Assembly (NCBI GenBank): GCA_041389885.1
Contig: JAWKRB010000026.1
Location: forward strand, 1-64,000
Direction: 5' to 3'
Origin: JAWKRB01 sp041389885
Lineage (GTDB): Bacteria > Myxococcota_A > Polyangia > Polyangiales > Ga0077539
DNA: 64,000 bases
Shown here: positions 1 to 8,457 of the stretch, one piece after another
How the letters are laid out: every line of letters begins with the position of its first letter
How positions within the stretch are numbered: position 1 is the stretch's first letter
Position numbers and translations under genes: made by a program
The notes under the pieces: generated by a model
Told to the model about the DNA's origin: nothing
Databases searched by the model: none
The model's input: only the letters and a program-made list of their open reading frames with translations

Positions 1-928
1 TGCTGGGATGAATGCTGTACCTCTGCGCCAGCTCCCGCTGGGACAGCGCGCGACCGTCGATGCGCGCGAGGGCGTACTCGATGGCGGCGATCCACGCGTT
101 GGAGGGCACGGGGTCACGCTCGCGGCGGGCGACCAGGCGGAGGTCGCTCCACAGCCGCAGCGCGCGGTCGAGGAGCGAGTCGTGCATCCCCGCGCTGCGC
201 AGCGACTTTCGCACGGCCGACTGGATCGCCGCGTCGGGGGTCGGGGCCTCGGGAGCCGGGGGCGCCGCGCGCGGCGGCGCGGTGATCGCCGACATGCCGA
301 GCTGCGGGCCCGCCACCACGTCGCCCTTCTCGGGCGCGCCCTTCTCGAGCCACGCCAGGAGCCGTCTCAGGTCGTCATGACGCGGGTGCTTGGCGAGGAG
401 CGCGCGGGTCAGGTCGGCGCCCTCGGCGGCCAGTCCGACGCGGCCCAGGCAGTGGGCCAGCGACGCTCCGACCTCCTCTTGAAGGGGCTGCGCGCGGTGC
501 GCCTTGCGCAGGTACCCGAGCGCCTCGGCGGGCGCGCCGACCGCGACGTCGAGGAGGTGCCCCAGGTTGTGGTTGTACCAGGGGTTCGCCGGGCAGATCG
601 CGACCGCCCGGCGGTAGGCGCCGACGGCCATGCGGTAGTTGCCCTGAAGCGCCTGGCAGAGCCCCATGAGGGCGTGGGCGATGTCGTCGCAGTCGTCGTG
701 CTTCAACACCCTGCGGAGGTGAAGCGCGGCCGACCAGGGGCTGTCTTCAAGCACCAGCTCGGCGAGCTGACGATGGGCGAAGATCGAGTCTTCGGAGCCG
801 TCTTCGGCGCGCGCGGCGAGGGAGCGAAGGAGCCCCTCGACCTGGTCCCTCGGCCTGGCGGCGGCGAGCGCCTGCTCGGCGCGTCGTCGAAGTGACCCCA
901 GGTCGGTGTCGGATCCCGTCGTCCGCAT
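1..928 (-). CDS. TPR protein with C-terminal helix-turn-helix-like segment (partial, cut by left edge)
   Basis: The frame is open from ATG at 928 to the window edge (309 codons), so the C-terminus is missing. Residues about 80-150 form TPR-like helices, including GNYRMAVGAYRRAVAICPAN. A Pro/Ala-rich linker follows at about 205-230. The last visible part reads ALSQRELAQRYSIHPS, which resembles the recognition part of a helix-turn-helix. A cytoplasmic scaffold or regulator is inferred from this; no specific family is recognised. There is no signal peptide. A plus-strand reading of the same DNA (8-895) is low-complexity Arg/Gly-rich and is judged a shadow. Confidence 0.72.
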   Translation of the reverse strand, partial: MRTTGSDTDLGSLRRRAEQALAAARPRDQVEGLLRSLAARAEDGSEDSIFAHRQLAELVLEDSPWSAALHLRRVLKHDDCDDIAHALMGLCQALQGNYRMAVGAYRRAVAICPANPWYNHNLGHLLDVAVGAPAEALGYLRKAHRAQPLQEEVGASLAHCLGRVGLAAEGADLTRALLAKHPRHDDLRRLLAWLEKGAPEKGDVVAGPQLGMSAITAPPRAAPPAPEAPTPDAAIQSAVRKSLRSAGMHDSLLDRALRLWSDLRLVARRERDPVPSNAWIAAIEYALARIDGRALSQRELAQRYSIHPS

Positions 929-938
929 CGAGCTTCGG

Positions 939-968
939 TTGATAGCACCTGACAAATTGCGCGGGCAA
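939..968 (-). promoter_or_regulatory. Predicted promoter of the TPR/HTH gene
   Basis: On the minus strand TTGCCC (968-963), an 18-base spacer and TATCAA (944-939) lie 10 bases before the ATG at 928. This predicts a leader of only a few bases. The -35 match is moderate. Confidence 0.4.
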
Positions 969-1163
969 GCGCGACCCGCGAAGAACGACGCTGAAAGAAA
1001 TCTCCGCGGCTCGCGTATCTATCCGCCGACCCGAGGCTCGCACAGAGCCCCGGTCGGTGCGAAAGTCACACCCACCCTTTCACAACCGCACGCGATCCCT
1101 CCCGCGCACGGTCGTCGGCTCGACATCGATCACTTCGTCGGAGGGGATGCGAGGCTTTCCACC

Positions 1164-1577
1164 ATGAAGAACCAGTCCATGCGCAGGCTCGTCTCCTCGA
1201 TCGTCGCCTCGACCCTGGCGCTCTCGCTGGGCGGCTGCGTCGTCGCCGCGCGCACCCCCGCGGTCTACGGCCAGTACGGCTACACCACCGTCGCCGCGCC
1301 GAGCACGGTGTACTACCAGGGCGGCACCTACGGCGGCGTCTACTACCGCCCCGGCTACTATGCGCGCACCGCGCCCTTCTTCACCCAGGCGGTCTACACC
1401 CAGCCGACCTACGTGCAGCCGGGCTATGTGCAGCCGACCTACGTGCAGCCGGGGTACGGCCAGCAGGTGGTCGTGCAGCAGCAGCCGCAGTACTACCGCC
1501 GCCCGGGCGTGGTGGTGAACGGCGGCGTTCGGGGGCCCTACGGCGGCGGCGTCGGTGGGACCGTGATCGTCCGCTGA
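1164..1577 (+). CDS. Small Tyr/Gly/Gln-rich lipoprotein
   Basis: This is a 137-residue protein. A lipoprotein signal peptide starts at MKNQSMRRLVSS and ends in lipobox LSLGGC, so export and lipidation are predicted. The mature part is low complexity, dominated by Tyr, Gly, Pro, Gln and Val, with a repeated YVQPGYVQPT unit near residues 82-97. The ATG at 1164 is preferred because the signal peptide begins there; the frame is open further upstream but without a plausible start. The function is unknown. Such proteins are common surface or periplasmic proteins in myxobacteria. It is flanked by a divergent gene upstream and a convergent one downstream. Confidence 0.78.
   Translation: MKNQSMRRLVSSIVASTLALSLGGCVVAARTPAVYGQYGYTTVAAPSTVYYQGGTYGGVYYRPGYYARTAPFFTQAVYTQPTYVQPGYVQPTYVQPGYGQQVVVQQQPQYYRRPGVVVNGGVRGPYGGGVGGTVIVR
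1407..1457 (+). repeat. Tandem 30-base coding repeat
   Basis: A 30-base unit beginning acctacgtgcagccgg at 1407 is followed by a second, slightly diverged and shorter copy at 1437. It encodes the YVQPGY/YVQPT repeats of the surrounding lipoprotein. Confidence 0.6.
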
Positions 1578-1614
1578 TCCCCGACCACGCCGGCGCGCCG
1601 CGCGGGGCCTGGGC

Positions 1615-1899
1615 TCAGGCGAAGCCTGCGCGGCGTCCAGTTCGATCGCCCTTCGTCGGCTCCTGACCAAACCCGAAGACCCCCTCGACATCGAGCACGA
1701 AGCGCGAGCCCTTCGAGGTCATCACCACGATGTGCTCGTTGTGGATCGACACCGAGGTGACGTGGGTGATCTGCATGCCGCCACTCCGATGTGCGGCGTG
1801 CAGCGTCACGTCCCACGCGTCGCCCATGTGAAAGGTGTCGCCCTCCTCGCGAGCGTCATCGAGGGAGGAGATCATCGCGCGGAGGCTCTCGTGCTTCAT
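1615..1899 (-). CDS. Conserved-looking small hypothetical protein (94 aa)
   Basis: A hydrophilic 94-residue protein starting MKHESLRAMISSLDDAREEG, with no signal peptide or membrane segment. The middle (about 35-75) has alternating hydrophobic residues, such as THVTSVSIHNEHIVVMTSKG, suggesting a small beta-rich fold. It is not recognised as a known family. A near-consensus promoter lies directly upstream with only 6 bases between the -10 element and the ATG. That supports both the reality of the gene and this start. It lies just downstream of the amidohydrolase gene on the same strand but appears to have its own promoter. Confidence 0.68.
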   Translation of the reverse strand: MKHESLRAMISSLDDAREEGDTFHMGDAWDVTLHAAHRSGGMQITHVTSVSIHNEHIVVMTSKGSRFVLDVEGVFGFGQEPTKGDRTGRRAGFA

Positions 1900-1905
1900 C
1901 GCGGC

Positions 1906-1935
1906 GAGTTATCCCCCGGTCGGGGGTGGGGTCAA
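1906..1935 (-). promoter_or_regulatory. Near-consensus promoter for a leaderless transcript
   Basis: On the minus strand TTGACC (1935-1930), exactly 18 bases, then TAACTC (1911-1906), with 6 bases to the ATG at 1899. Transcription would begin at or next to the start codon. The -35 box contains the TGA stop of the upstream amidohydrolase gene (1934-1932). Confidence 0.6.
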
Positions 1936-3689
1936 GGGCAGAGCGGGACCAGCGGATACGGCGTGGTGAAGGTTCGCAGCCGCTGCTCGATCTCGGCCGC
2001 CGTCTGGTTGAGCAGGTTGGTCGTGTCGTCGAGGGCGACGCAGGCGTTCTTGGCGAGCCCGCAGGTCGTGACGGCCTCGCAGCGCGCGCGCAGCCCCGCC
2101 GGGAGCGCGGTCATCACCATCGAGTCGCCGTAGAGCGGCTGGCCGTTCACCAGCACCAGCCGCACGTCGGCGGCAGGGGCGTCGACGATGGTCGAGTAGC
2201 CGTCGCAGCCCCGGTCGGGCACGACCATGATGTCGGCGTAGCGCCCCTCGGCGATCTCTCCCACCTGAGGGCGGTCGACGACGAGGGCCGCGTTGCGGGT
2301 GGCCATGTCGAAGATCATCCGGTCGGTGAGGCGGTTGTTGAGCGCCGTGCGGGAGACGTAGCGCGCGTAGCGCATCTCAGAGAGCAGGTTCGGCCCCCCC
2401 GAGGGCGACCAGTCAGGCGCGAGGGCCATGAGGATGCCCGCGTCCATGGCCGCGCCCACGTCGGTGGTCCGACCGTAGAGGATCACGTTCGAGCGGGGCG
2501 ACCAGACCAGCTTCGCGCCGGCTCGGCCCATGAGGTCGAACTCGGGCGCGCCGAGCGCGGTGCCGTGAATGATCACCATCGCTGAGGTCAGCAGGTTGCG
2601 CTGGAGCATCAGGTCGAACTCGCGGCGCGACGACTCGTTGATGCCCTCGCCGAGGTGGAGGATGTAGGCGGTGAGGGCGCCCGAGTCCATGTCGGCGCGG
2701 AGCCCCATCGCCGTGCTCGCGCTGACCGTTCCGATGCCGAGGGTGTTCGGGCGGTGACGGTCGATGCCCTCGAAGTTCGCGCCGTACTCGATGTCGCGCA
2801 CGAGCGTGCGGGTCACGCAGTTGCGGTTGGGCACGCCCTGCAGCGTCGTCGTGCCCGCGTAGAGCGAGCGCAGCTCGCCCCACTTCACCATCTCGCAGGT
2901 GTACATCCCCTCGTTGTCGCGGAGCGGCTGGGTGAACGCGCGGTACTCCGCCACGCCCTGCCACTGGTCGGAGTTCAAGAACAGCCGCGGGGGCGGCCAC
3001 GGCGGGAGCCAGTTGTACTGCGGGTGGTTGTGCGTATCGACGAGCCCAGGAGAGATCACCCCCGCCGTCGAGATCACCGTCGCGCCCACGTAGCCCGGCC
3101 GGCCCGCGCAGCTCGCGGCGACGCAAGTGATACGCCCCACGCGGCTCGTGCCCGTGCCGGTCACCGTGATCAGGACCTCGCCCTGAGGGATCACCCCGGT
3201 CGACGCGATCACCCTGCCGCGCAACACGATACGATCCTCTGCGCCGGGGGTGACCGAGGGCGTGCGCGCGCTCACGGCGGGGTCGCAGACCACCCGGCGC
3301 TCGGGGATGGCGTCTGGCGAGAGCCCGGCGCCGATGCCCGCGGGGGCGTCGCCGCGCAGCACGTCGCCCAGCACCAGGTCGGGGGGCGGTCCGTCGCGTT
3401 GCACGTCGGCGGGCGCGGGGGCGTCCAGGGGCGCGGGGGCGTCCATGGCGACCCGCACGTCCATGGGCGACGCGAGGTCCTCGGGCGCGACCCGATCGCT
3501 GGGGGGCGCGACGTCGTTCGGCGCGGGCGCGTCCATTGGCTGCGGGCGGTCGAGCGCCGGGCCCGCATCGACGACGGCGGCGTCGGGCCGCGGGGTGTCT
3601 GCGCCCCCGGCGTCGGGGCCGACCTGATAGACCGGTGCTCCGACGCACGCCGAGGCGAGGGTCGTGGCGAGCAGCAAGTGGAGTCGCAT
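1932..3689 (-). CDS. Amidohydrolase-family lipoprotein
   Basis: 585 residues. The N-terminus MRLHLLLATTLASAC is a lipoprotein signal peptide with lipobox near residue 15. An Asp/Pro/Ala-rich linker of about 90 residues precedes the enzyme domain. Amidohydrolase-superfamily features are visible: GLVDTHNHPQYN (metal-binding HxH, about residue 218), ILHLGEG, VIIHGTAL, and ALAPDWSPSG (metal Asp, about residue 425) followed by NLLSEMRYARY. Family members hydrolyse or deaminate C-N bonds of cyclic substrates using bound metal; the substrate here is not predictable. Predicted location is a membrane-anchored periplasmic or surface protein, unusual for this mostly cytoplasmic group. The ATG at 3689 is chosen because it begins the signal peptide; the frame is open upstream but that part overlaps the divergent gene. 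Confidence 0.85.
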   Translation of the reverse strand: MRLHLLLATTLASACVGAPVYQVGPDAGGADTPRPDAAVVDAGPALDRPQPMDAPAPNDVAPPSDRVAPEDLASPMDVRVAMDAPAPLDAPAPADVQRDGPPPDLVLGDVLRGDAPAGIGAGLSPDAIPERRVVCDPAVSARTPSVTPGAEDRIVLRGRVIASTGVIPQGEVLITVTGTGTSRVGRITCVAASCAGRPGYVGATVISTAGVISPGLVDTHNHPQYNWLPPWPPPRLFLNSDQWQGVAEYRAFTQPLRDNEGMYTCEMVKWGELRSLYAGTTTLQGVPNRNCVTRTLVRDIEYGANFEGIDRHRPNTLGIGTVSASTAMGLRADMDSGALTAYILHLGEGINESSRREFDLMLQRNLLTSAMVIIHGTALGAPEFDLMGRAGAKLVWSPRSNVILYGRTTDVGAAMDAGILMALAPDWSPSGGPNLLSEMRYARYVSRTALNNRLTDRMIFDMATRNAALVVDRPQVGEIAEGRYADIMVVPDRGCDGYSTIVDAPAADVRLVLVNGQPLYGDSMVMTALPAGLRARCEAVTTCGLAKNACVALDDTTNLLNQTAAEIEQRLRTFTTPYPLVPLCP

Positions 3690-3738
3690 CCCTCGCAGGC
3701 TATCACCGAACGGGGAGCTCCGTTGTAGGGTGGTCTCC

Positions 3739-4590
3739 GTGCAGACCGCGGAGCTCCCCCTCGAGAACGTCGGCGTCGGGCTGCGGCGCATCGCGCTGCG
3801 CACCCCCACGCTCCCTCCGGCGACCCACACGAACTCGTACCTCGTCGGGGACGGCGACTTCATCGTGGTCGAGCCGGCCTCGCCGTACGCCCCCGAGCAG
3901 GCTCTGTTGCACGCGGCCATCGACGCGCGCCTCGCCGAGGGGCACCGCCTCCTGGGCGCGCTGCTGACGCACCACCACGCCGACCACGTGTCCGGCGCCT
4001 GGGCGCTCCGGGAGAGGTACCGCGTGCCCGTCATGGCCCACGCCGAGACCGGCGCTCGCCTCGCGCGCCACGGGGGCGTCGACCGCGCGCTGCGCGAGGG
4101 CGACGAGGTGGACGACGCGCTGCGGGAACTCGGGCTGCGCGTGCTCCACACGCCGGGGCACGCCCCAGGTCACCTCTGCCTCTTCGCCCCCTCGCACGGC
4201 TGGATGATCGTGGGCGACATGGTCGCGTCGGTGGGCACGATCCTCGTCGACGTCGACGACGACGGCGACATGGACGACTACGTCGCGCAGCTGGGCCGCC
4301 TGGCCGGGCTCGCGCCGTCGCGCCTCCTCCCGGCGCACGGCGACCCCATCGACGACGGCGTCGCGCGCCTGCAGTTCTACGTGCGCCACCGCAACCAGCG
4401 CGAAGAGAAGATCTTCGACGCGGTGCGCGCGGGCGCGGACGAGCTCGGCGCCATCGTGGCCGCGGCCTACGACGACACGCCGGTCGCGGTCTGGCCCCTC
4501 GCCGCGCGGGCGGCGCGGGCGCACCTCGCGAGGCTGCGCAAGCGCGGGCGCGTCGACGAGCGACGGGGCCGCTATCACGCCAGCGGCTGA
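3739..4590 (+). CDS. LACTB2-like metallo-beta-lactamase-fold hydrolase
   Basis: 283 residues from GTG at 3739. The N-terminal metallo-beta-lactamase domain carries THHHADHVSGA (HxHxDH metal motif, about residues 78-83), TPGHAPGHLCLF, VGDMVAS and LLPAHGDPI. The C-terminal about 80 residues (RNQREEKIFDAV onward) match the small winged-helix domain that follows the hydrolase domain in LACTB2-type proteins. That family includes endoribonucleases and thioester or glyoxalase-II-like enzymes, so the substrate is open. No ATG precedes the conserved domain, and a -10-like TAGGGT lies 7 bases upstream, so GTG is favoured. It is transcribed divergently from the amidohydrolase with only 49 bases between starts. 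Confidence 0.85.
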   Translation: MQTAELPLENVGVGLRRIALRTPTLPPATHTNSYLVGDGDFIVVEPASPYAPEQALLHAAIDARLAEGHRLLGALLTHHHADHVSGAWALRERYRVPVMAHAETGARLARHGGVDRALREGDEVDDALRELGLRVLHTPGHAPGHLCLFAPSHGWMIVGDMVASVGTILVDVDDDGDMDDYVAQLGRLAGLAPSRLLPAHGDPIDDGVARLQFYVRHRNQREEKIFDAVRAGADELGAIVAAAYDDTPVAVWPLAARAARAHLARLRKRGRVDERRGRYHASG

Positions 4591-4613
4591 TTCGATATAT
4601 CCGCCCCACCGTG

Positions 4614-6374
4614 ATGAACACCGAACTCATCGAGCAGGCGCGGAGATGGATCGCCGCCGACCCCGACCCCAACACCCGCGACGAGATGCAGCGCCTCGTC
4701 GACGCGAGCGACCTCGACGGGCTCCGCGACCGGCTCGGAGCGTCGCTCGAGTTCGGCACCGCGGGCCTCCGCGGCGTGCTCGGCGCGGGGAGCAACCGCA
4801 TGAACCTCGCCGTGGTCCTTCGCACGACCGCGGGGCTCTGCCGCTACCTCAAGTCCACGGTCGGCGACGCCGCCGCGCGCGGCGTGGTGATCGGCTACGA
4901 CGGCAGGATCATGTCGCGGGAATTCGCCGAGGCCGCGGCGCGGGTGGTCGCGGGCGAGGGGATCCGCTGCCACCTCTTCGACGACCTCGCGCCGACGCCG
5001 CTGACGGCGTTCGCGGTGAAGTCCCTCGGCGCGGCGGCGGGGGTGATGGTGACCGCGAGCCACAACCCGCCCGAGTACAACGGGTACAAGGTCTACTGGG
5101 GCAACGGCGCGCAGATCATCCCCCCGCAGGACGCGGGGATCGCCTCGGCCATCGACCAGGTCGAAGCCGCGTCGGAGATCAGGCTGCCAGAGCTCCAGGA
5201 GGCGCGAGCGAGCGGAGCGCTGCGCGCGGTGCCGTCGTCGATCACCGACGACTACCTCGCGGGGGTGCGGGCGCTCTGCGACGAGTCGCGGCCGCGGGCG
5301 CCGCTCAAGATGGTCTACACGGCGCTCCACGGGGTCGGGAGCGGCCTGGCGCTCGAGGTGCTCTCGCGATGGGGCGAGGTGCACGGCGTGCCGGAGCAGT
5401 CGGCGCCCGACGGACGATTCCCCACCGTGCGCTTCCCCAACCCCGAGGAGCCGGGAGCGATGGACCTCGCCCTCGCGCTGGCCCGCTCCACCGGCGCCGA
5501 CCTGGTCCTCGCGAACGACCCCGACGCCGACCGGCTGGCGGTGGCCATCCCCGAGGGCGACGGGTGGACCCAGCTCACGGGGAACGAGGTCGGCGTGCTG
5601 CTGGGGCACGAGCGGCTGCGCAAGGCCCTCGCCGAGGGCGCCTCCGCCGACGGGCTGCTGGTCGCGCTCTCGATCGTCTCGTCACCCCTGCTGCCCCGCA
5701 TCGCCGAGGCGATGGGCGCGCGCTGCGCCGAGACCCTCACGGGCTTCAAGTGGATCGCCAACCGGGCGATGCAGGTCGAGGCCGAGACCGGCGCGCGCTT
5801 CGTCTTCGGCTACGAAGAGGCCCTCGGGTACAGCGTCGGCGACCTGGTGCGCGACAAGGACGGGGTCAGCGCCGCCTACGCCCTCGCCGCCCTCGCGGGC
5901 GAGCTCAAGAGCTCCGGTCAGTCGCTGCGCGATCGGCTGAACGAGGTCGCGCGGAGCTACGGGCTCTACGCCTCGGGGCAGCACGCCGTGACCGCCGCGG
6001 GGGCCCAGGGAAGGGCGGCCATCGACGCGGCGATGCGCTCCTTTCGAGACGCACCGCCGGGCCGCGTGGGCGAGCGCGCGGTGGTCGAGGTCTCGGACTA
6101 CCAGACGGGGATTCGCCGCGGGCTCGACGGCGCGACGAGGCCCACCGGCCTGCCGCCCTCGAACGTGATCAGCCTCGCTCTCGAAGACGGATCCAGGGTG
6201 ATGCTCCGCCCGAGCGGCACCGAGCCGAAGATCAAGTACTACTTCGACCACCGCGAGCCGGTCGGCGAGGGCGAGGCGATGCACCTCGCCGCGGCGCGCG
6301 CGAAGGAGCGGCTCGCGGCGATGATCTCGGCGTTTCGCGAGGACTGCGGGGCCCGCGGCGTCGTGGGGCGGTAG
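4614..6374 (+). CDS. Phosphoglucomutase/phosphomannomutase family protein
   Basis: 586 residues, the length of PGM2/PgcA-type phosphohexomutases. Visible signatures are GTAGLRGVLGAG near the N-terminus, the phosphoserine loop VTASHNPPEYNGYK (about residue 146), the metal loop NDPDADRLA (about residue 301), the sugar-binding GYEEALGY, and the phosphate-binding RPSGTEPKIKYY (about residue 531). The enzyme interconverts hexose-1- and hexose-6-phosphates in the cytoplasm, feeding glycogen, polysaccharide and sugar-nucleotide synthesis. GTG at 4611 directly precedes ATG at 4614; either could start translation. The gene follows the LACTB2-like gene by 23 bases on the same strand, so they may be co-transcribed. 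Confidence 0.93.
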   Translation: MNTELIEQARRWIAADPDPNTRDEMQRLVDASDLDGLRDRLGASLEFGTAGLRGVLGAGSNRMNLAVVLRTTAGLCRYLKSTVGDAAARGVVIGYDGRIMSREFAEAAARVVAGEGIRCHLFDDLAPTPLTAFAVKSLGAAAGVMVTASHNPPEYNGYKVYWGNGAQIIPPQDAGIASAIDQVEAASEIRLPELQEARASGALRAVPSSITDDYLAGVRALCDESRPRAPLKMVYTALHGVGSGLALEVLSRWGEVHGVPEQSAPDGRFPTVRFPNPEEPGAMDLALALARSTGADLVLANDPDADRLAVAIPEGDGWTQLTGNEVGVLLGHERLRKALAEGASADGLLVALSIVSSPLLPRIAEAMGARCAETLTGFKWIANRAMQVEAETGARFVFGYEEALGYSVGDLVRDKDGVSAAYALAALAGELKSSGQSLRDRLNEVARSYGLYASGQHAVTAAGAQGRAAIDAAMRSFRDAPPGRVGERAVVEVSDYQTGIRRGLDGATRPTGLPPSNVISLALEDGSRVMLRPSGTEPKIKYYFDHREPVGEGEAMHLAAARAKERLAAMISAFREDCGARGVVGR

Positions 6375-6400
6375 GCGCTGAGCGGTTGCCTCCGAGCGCT

Positions 6401-6430
6401 TTGACCCCATGACACGACTCGTGATACTAG
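6401..6430 (+). promoter_or_regulatory. Predicted promoter of atpDC
   Basis: TTGACC (6401-6406), 18 bases, then TACTAG (6425-6430); GATACT at 6423 with a 16-base spacer is an alternative -10. The leader to atpD is about 75 bases and ends with a GAGG ribosome-binding site before the ATG. Confidence 0.5.
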
Positions 6431-6511
6431 CCGCCGCCGCCGAGAGGGCGCAGCCCGAAGGGGCGCGCCGGGCGCTTCACCCTCCACTACCGCAACCGAG
6501 GTAGATCGACG

Positions 6512-7948
6512 ATGTCCGAGCAGGTTACTGGGCGCATCACGCAGGTCATTGGTCCCGTCGTCGACGTGGAGTTTCCTCCCGGGCAGGTCCCCGCGATCTA
6601 TTCGGCGCTGAAGGTCACGAACAAGTCCATCAACGACGAGGCGTGGAACCTCGTCGTCGAGGTCGCGCAGCACCTCGGTGAGAACACCGTGCGCGCCATC
6701 GCGATGGACTCCACCGACGGCCTCGTGCGCGGCCAGGAGGTGCTCCCCACCGGCCAGCCGATCATGATGCCCGTGGGCCCCGAGGCGCTCGGGCGCATCC
6801 TGAACGTCATCGGCGCGCCGGTCGACAACGCCGGTCCCGTGAACGCGCAGCGCAGCCTGCCGATTCACCGCGAGCCGCCGCGCTTCGTCGACCAGAACAC
6901 CAAGGAAGAGGTGTTCATCACGGGCATCAAGGTCATCGACCTGCTCGCGCCCTACAAGAAGGGCGGCAAGATCGGCCTCTTCGGCGGCGCCGGCGTGGGC
7001 AAGACCGTGCTCATCCAGGAGCTGATCAACAACGTCGCCAAGGAGCACGGCGGCGTGTCGGTGTTCGCCGGCGTGGGCGAGCGCACCCGCGAGGGCAACG
7101 ACCTCTTCGTCGAGATGACCGAGTCGAAGCTCCAGACGGGCGAGTCGGTCATCTCGAAGACGGCGCTGGTCTTCGGCCAGATGAACGAGCCCCCCGGGGC
7201 CCGCGCCCGCGTCGCGCTCTCGGCGCTCACCGTGGCCGAGTTCTTCCGCGACGAGCAGAACCAGGACGTGCTGCTCTTCGTCGACAACATCTTCCGCTTC
7301 ACGCAGGCGGGCTCTGAGGTGTCGGCGCTCCTCGGTCGTATCCCCAGCGCCGTGGGTTACCAGCCCACGCTGTCGACGGAGATGGGCACCCTCCAGGAGC
7401 GCATCACCTCGACGAAGAACGGCTCGATCACCTCGGTGCAGGCCGTGTACGTGCCCGCCGACGACCTCACCGACCCGGCGCCGGCCACGACCTTCGCCCA
7501 CCTCGACGCCACCACGGTGCTCTCCCGCGCGATCTCCGAGAAGGGCATCTACCCCGCGGTCGACCCGCTCGACTCGACCTCGCGCATGCTCTCGCCGCAG
7601 TACGTCGGCGAGCGGCACTACCGCGTCGCCCGCGGCGTGCAGGAGACCCTGCAGAAGTACAAGTCGCTGCAGGACATCATCGCGATCCTCGGCATGGACG
7701 AGCTCTCGGAGGACGACCGCCGCGTCGTCGCCCGCGCCCGCCGCATCGAGCGCTTTCTCTCGCAGCCCTTCTTCGTGGCCTTTCAGTTCACCGGCCTTGA
7801 GGGCCGCTTCGTGAAGCTCGAAGACACCATCGCGGCCTTCGAGGAGATCCTGTCGGGCACCCTCGACGACCTCCCCGAGCAGGCCTTCTACCTCCAGGGC
7901 GACATCAACGACGTGAAGAAGCGCGCCGCCGAGCTCGCCAAGGCCTGA
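6512..7948 (+). CDS. atpD: F1Fo ATP synthase subunit beta
   Basis: 478 residues, the normal full length for the catalytic beta subunit of F1-ATPase. The Walker A motif GGAGVGKTVLIQEL (about residue 155) and the catalytic-region sequence DNIFRFTQAGSEVSALLGR are intact. The protein acts at the cytoplasmic face of the inner membrane, making ATP from ADP and phosphate using the ion gradient. It is followed after 37 bases by atpC. The other F1 genes (atpH, atpA, atpG) are not adjacent, so the ATP synthase genes are split in this genome. A GAGG sequence precedes the ATG at 6512. Confidence 0.98.
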   Translation: MSEQVTGRITQVIGPVVDVEFPPGQVPAIYSALKVTNKSINDEAWNLVVEVAQHLGENTVRAIAMDSTDGLVRGQEVLPTGQPIMMPVGPEALGRILNVIGAPVDNAGPVNAQRSLPIHREPPRFVDQNTKEEVFITGIKVIDLLAPYKKGGKIGLFGGAGVGKTVLIQELINNVAKEHGGVSVFAGVGERTREGNDLFVEMTESKLQTGESVISKTALVFGQMNEPPGARARVALSALTVAEFFRDEQNQDVLLFVDNIFRFTQAGSEVSALLGRIPSAVGYQPTLSTEMGTLQERITSTKNGSITSVQAVYVPADDLTDPAPATTFAHLDATTVLSRAISEKGIYPAVDPLDSTSRMLSPQYVGERHYRVARGVQETLQKYKSLQDIIAILGMDELSEDDRRVVARARRIERFLSQPFFVAFQFTGLEGRFVKLEDTIAAFEEILSGTLDDLPEQAFYLQGDINDVKKRAAELAKA

Positions 7949-7985
7949 TCGCCGAGACACCGGCGAGAACGAGAGCGATTCACCG

Positions 7986-8441
7986 ATGGCGAACGAGAAC
8001 GAGCTGGCTACGACCTCACGCGGGGGCATCGTCCGCCTCGAGGTCGTCACCCCCGAGGGCGCGGCGATTCGGGTCGATGTCGATCAGGTCGAGGCGCCCA
8101 GCGTCAACGGCGAGTTCGGCGTGCTCCCGGGCCACCTCCCGCTGCTGGCGGCGATGCGCCCGGGCGTGGTGCGCTACCGCAGCGCGGGCAAGACGCTCGC
8201 GGCCGCGGTGGGCCCCGGCTTCGCCGAGGCCGGCGCCGACCGCATGGCGATCCTGACCGACCGCTGCGTCGACGGAAAGGACGTCGACGTCGCCGAGGTG
8301 CGCGCGCAGCTCGAGGCCGCGGTGCGCAAGGTCGAGGCCTGGGGCGAGGCCGCCGAGGGCCCTGCCTACGACGAGCTCTCCAACTCCATGCAGTGGCTCC
8401 AGGCCCAGCTCGACGCCGCGCGCGAGCTCGGGCGCGCCTGA
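7986..8441 (+). CDS. atpC: F1Fo ATP synthase subunit epsilon
   Basis: 151 residues. The N-terminal beta-sandwich is clear: VRLEVVTPEGAAIRVDVDQV, then APSVNGEFGVLPGHLPLLAA and MRPGVVRYRS. The C-terminal helical part (about 95-151) is present. The subunit sits on the central rotor stalk with gamma, couples F1 to Fo and restrains ATP hydrolysis. It is slightly longer than typical because of an extra about 12 N-terminal residues. It follows atpD by 37 bases and is presumably co-transcribed. It converges with trmL, with 16 bases between the stop codons. Confidence 0.95.
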   Translation: MANENELATTSRGGIVRLEVVTPEGAAIRVDVDQVEAPSVNGEFGVLPGHLPLLAAMRPGVVRYRSAGKTLAAAVGPGFAEAGADRMAILTDRCVDGKDVDVAEVRAQLEAAVRKVEAWGEAAEGPAYDELSNSMQWLQAQLDAARELGRA

Positions 8442-8457
8442 TCGCGCGCCGCCTCCT

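Noticed and set aside
8..895. 295-codon plus-strand ORF
   Set aside because: The minus strand encodes a TPR/HTH protein with sensible helices; the plus reading is Arg/Gly-rich.
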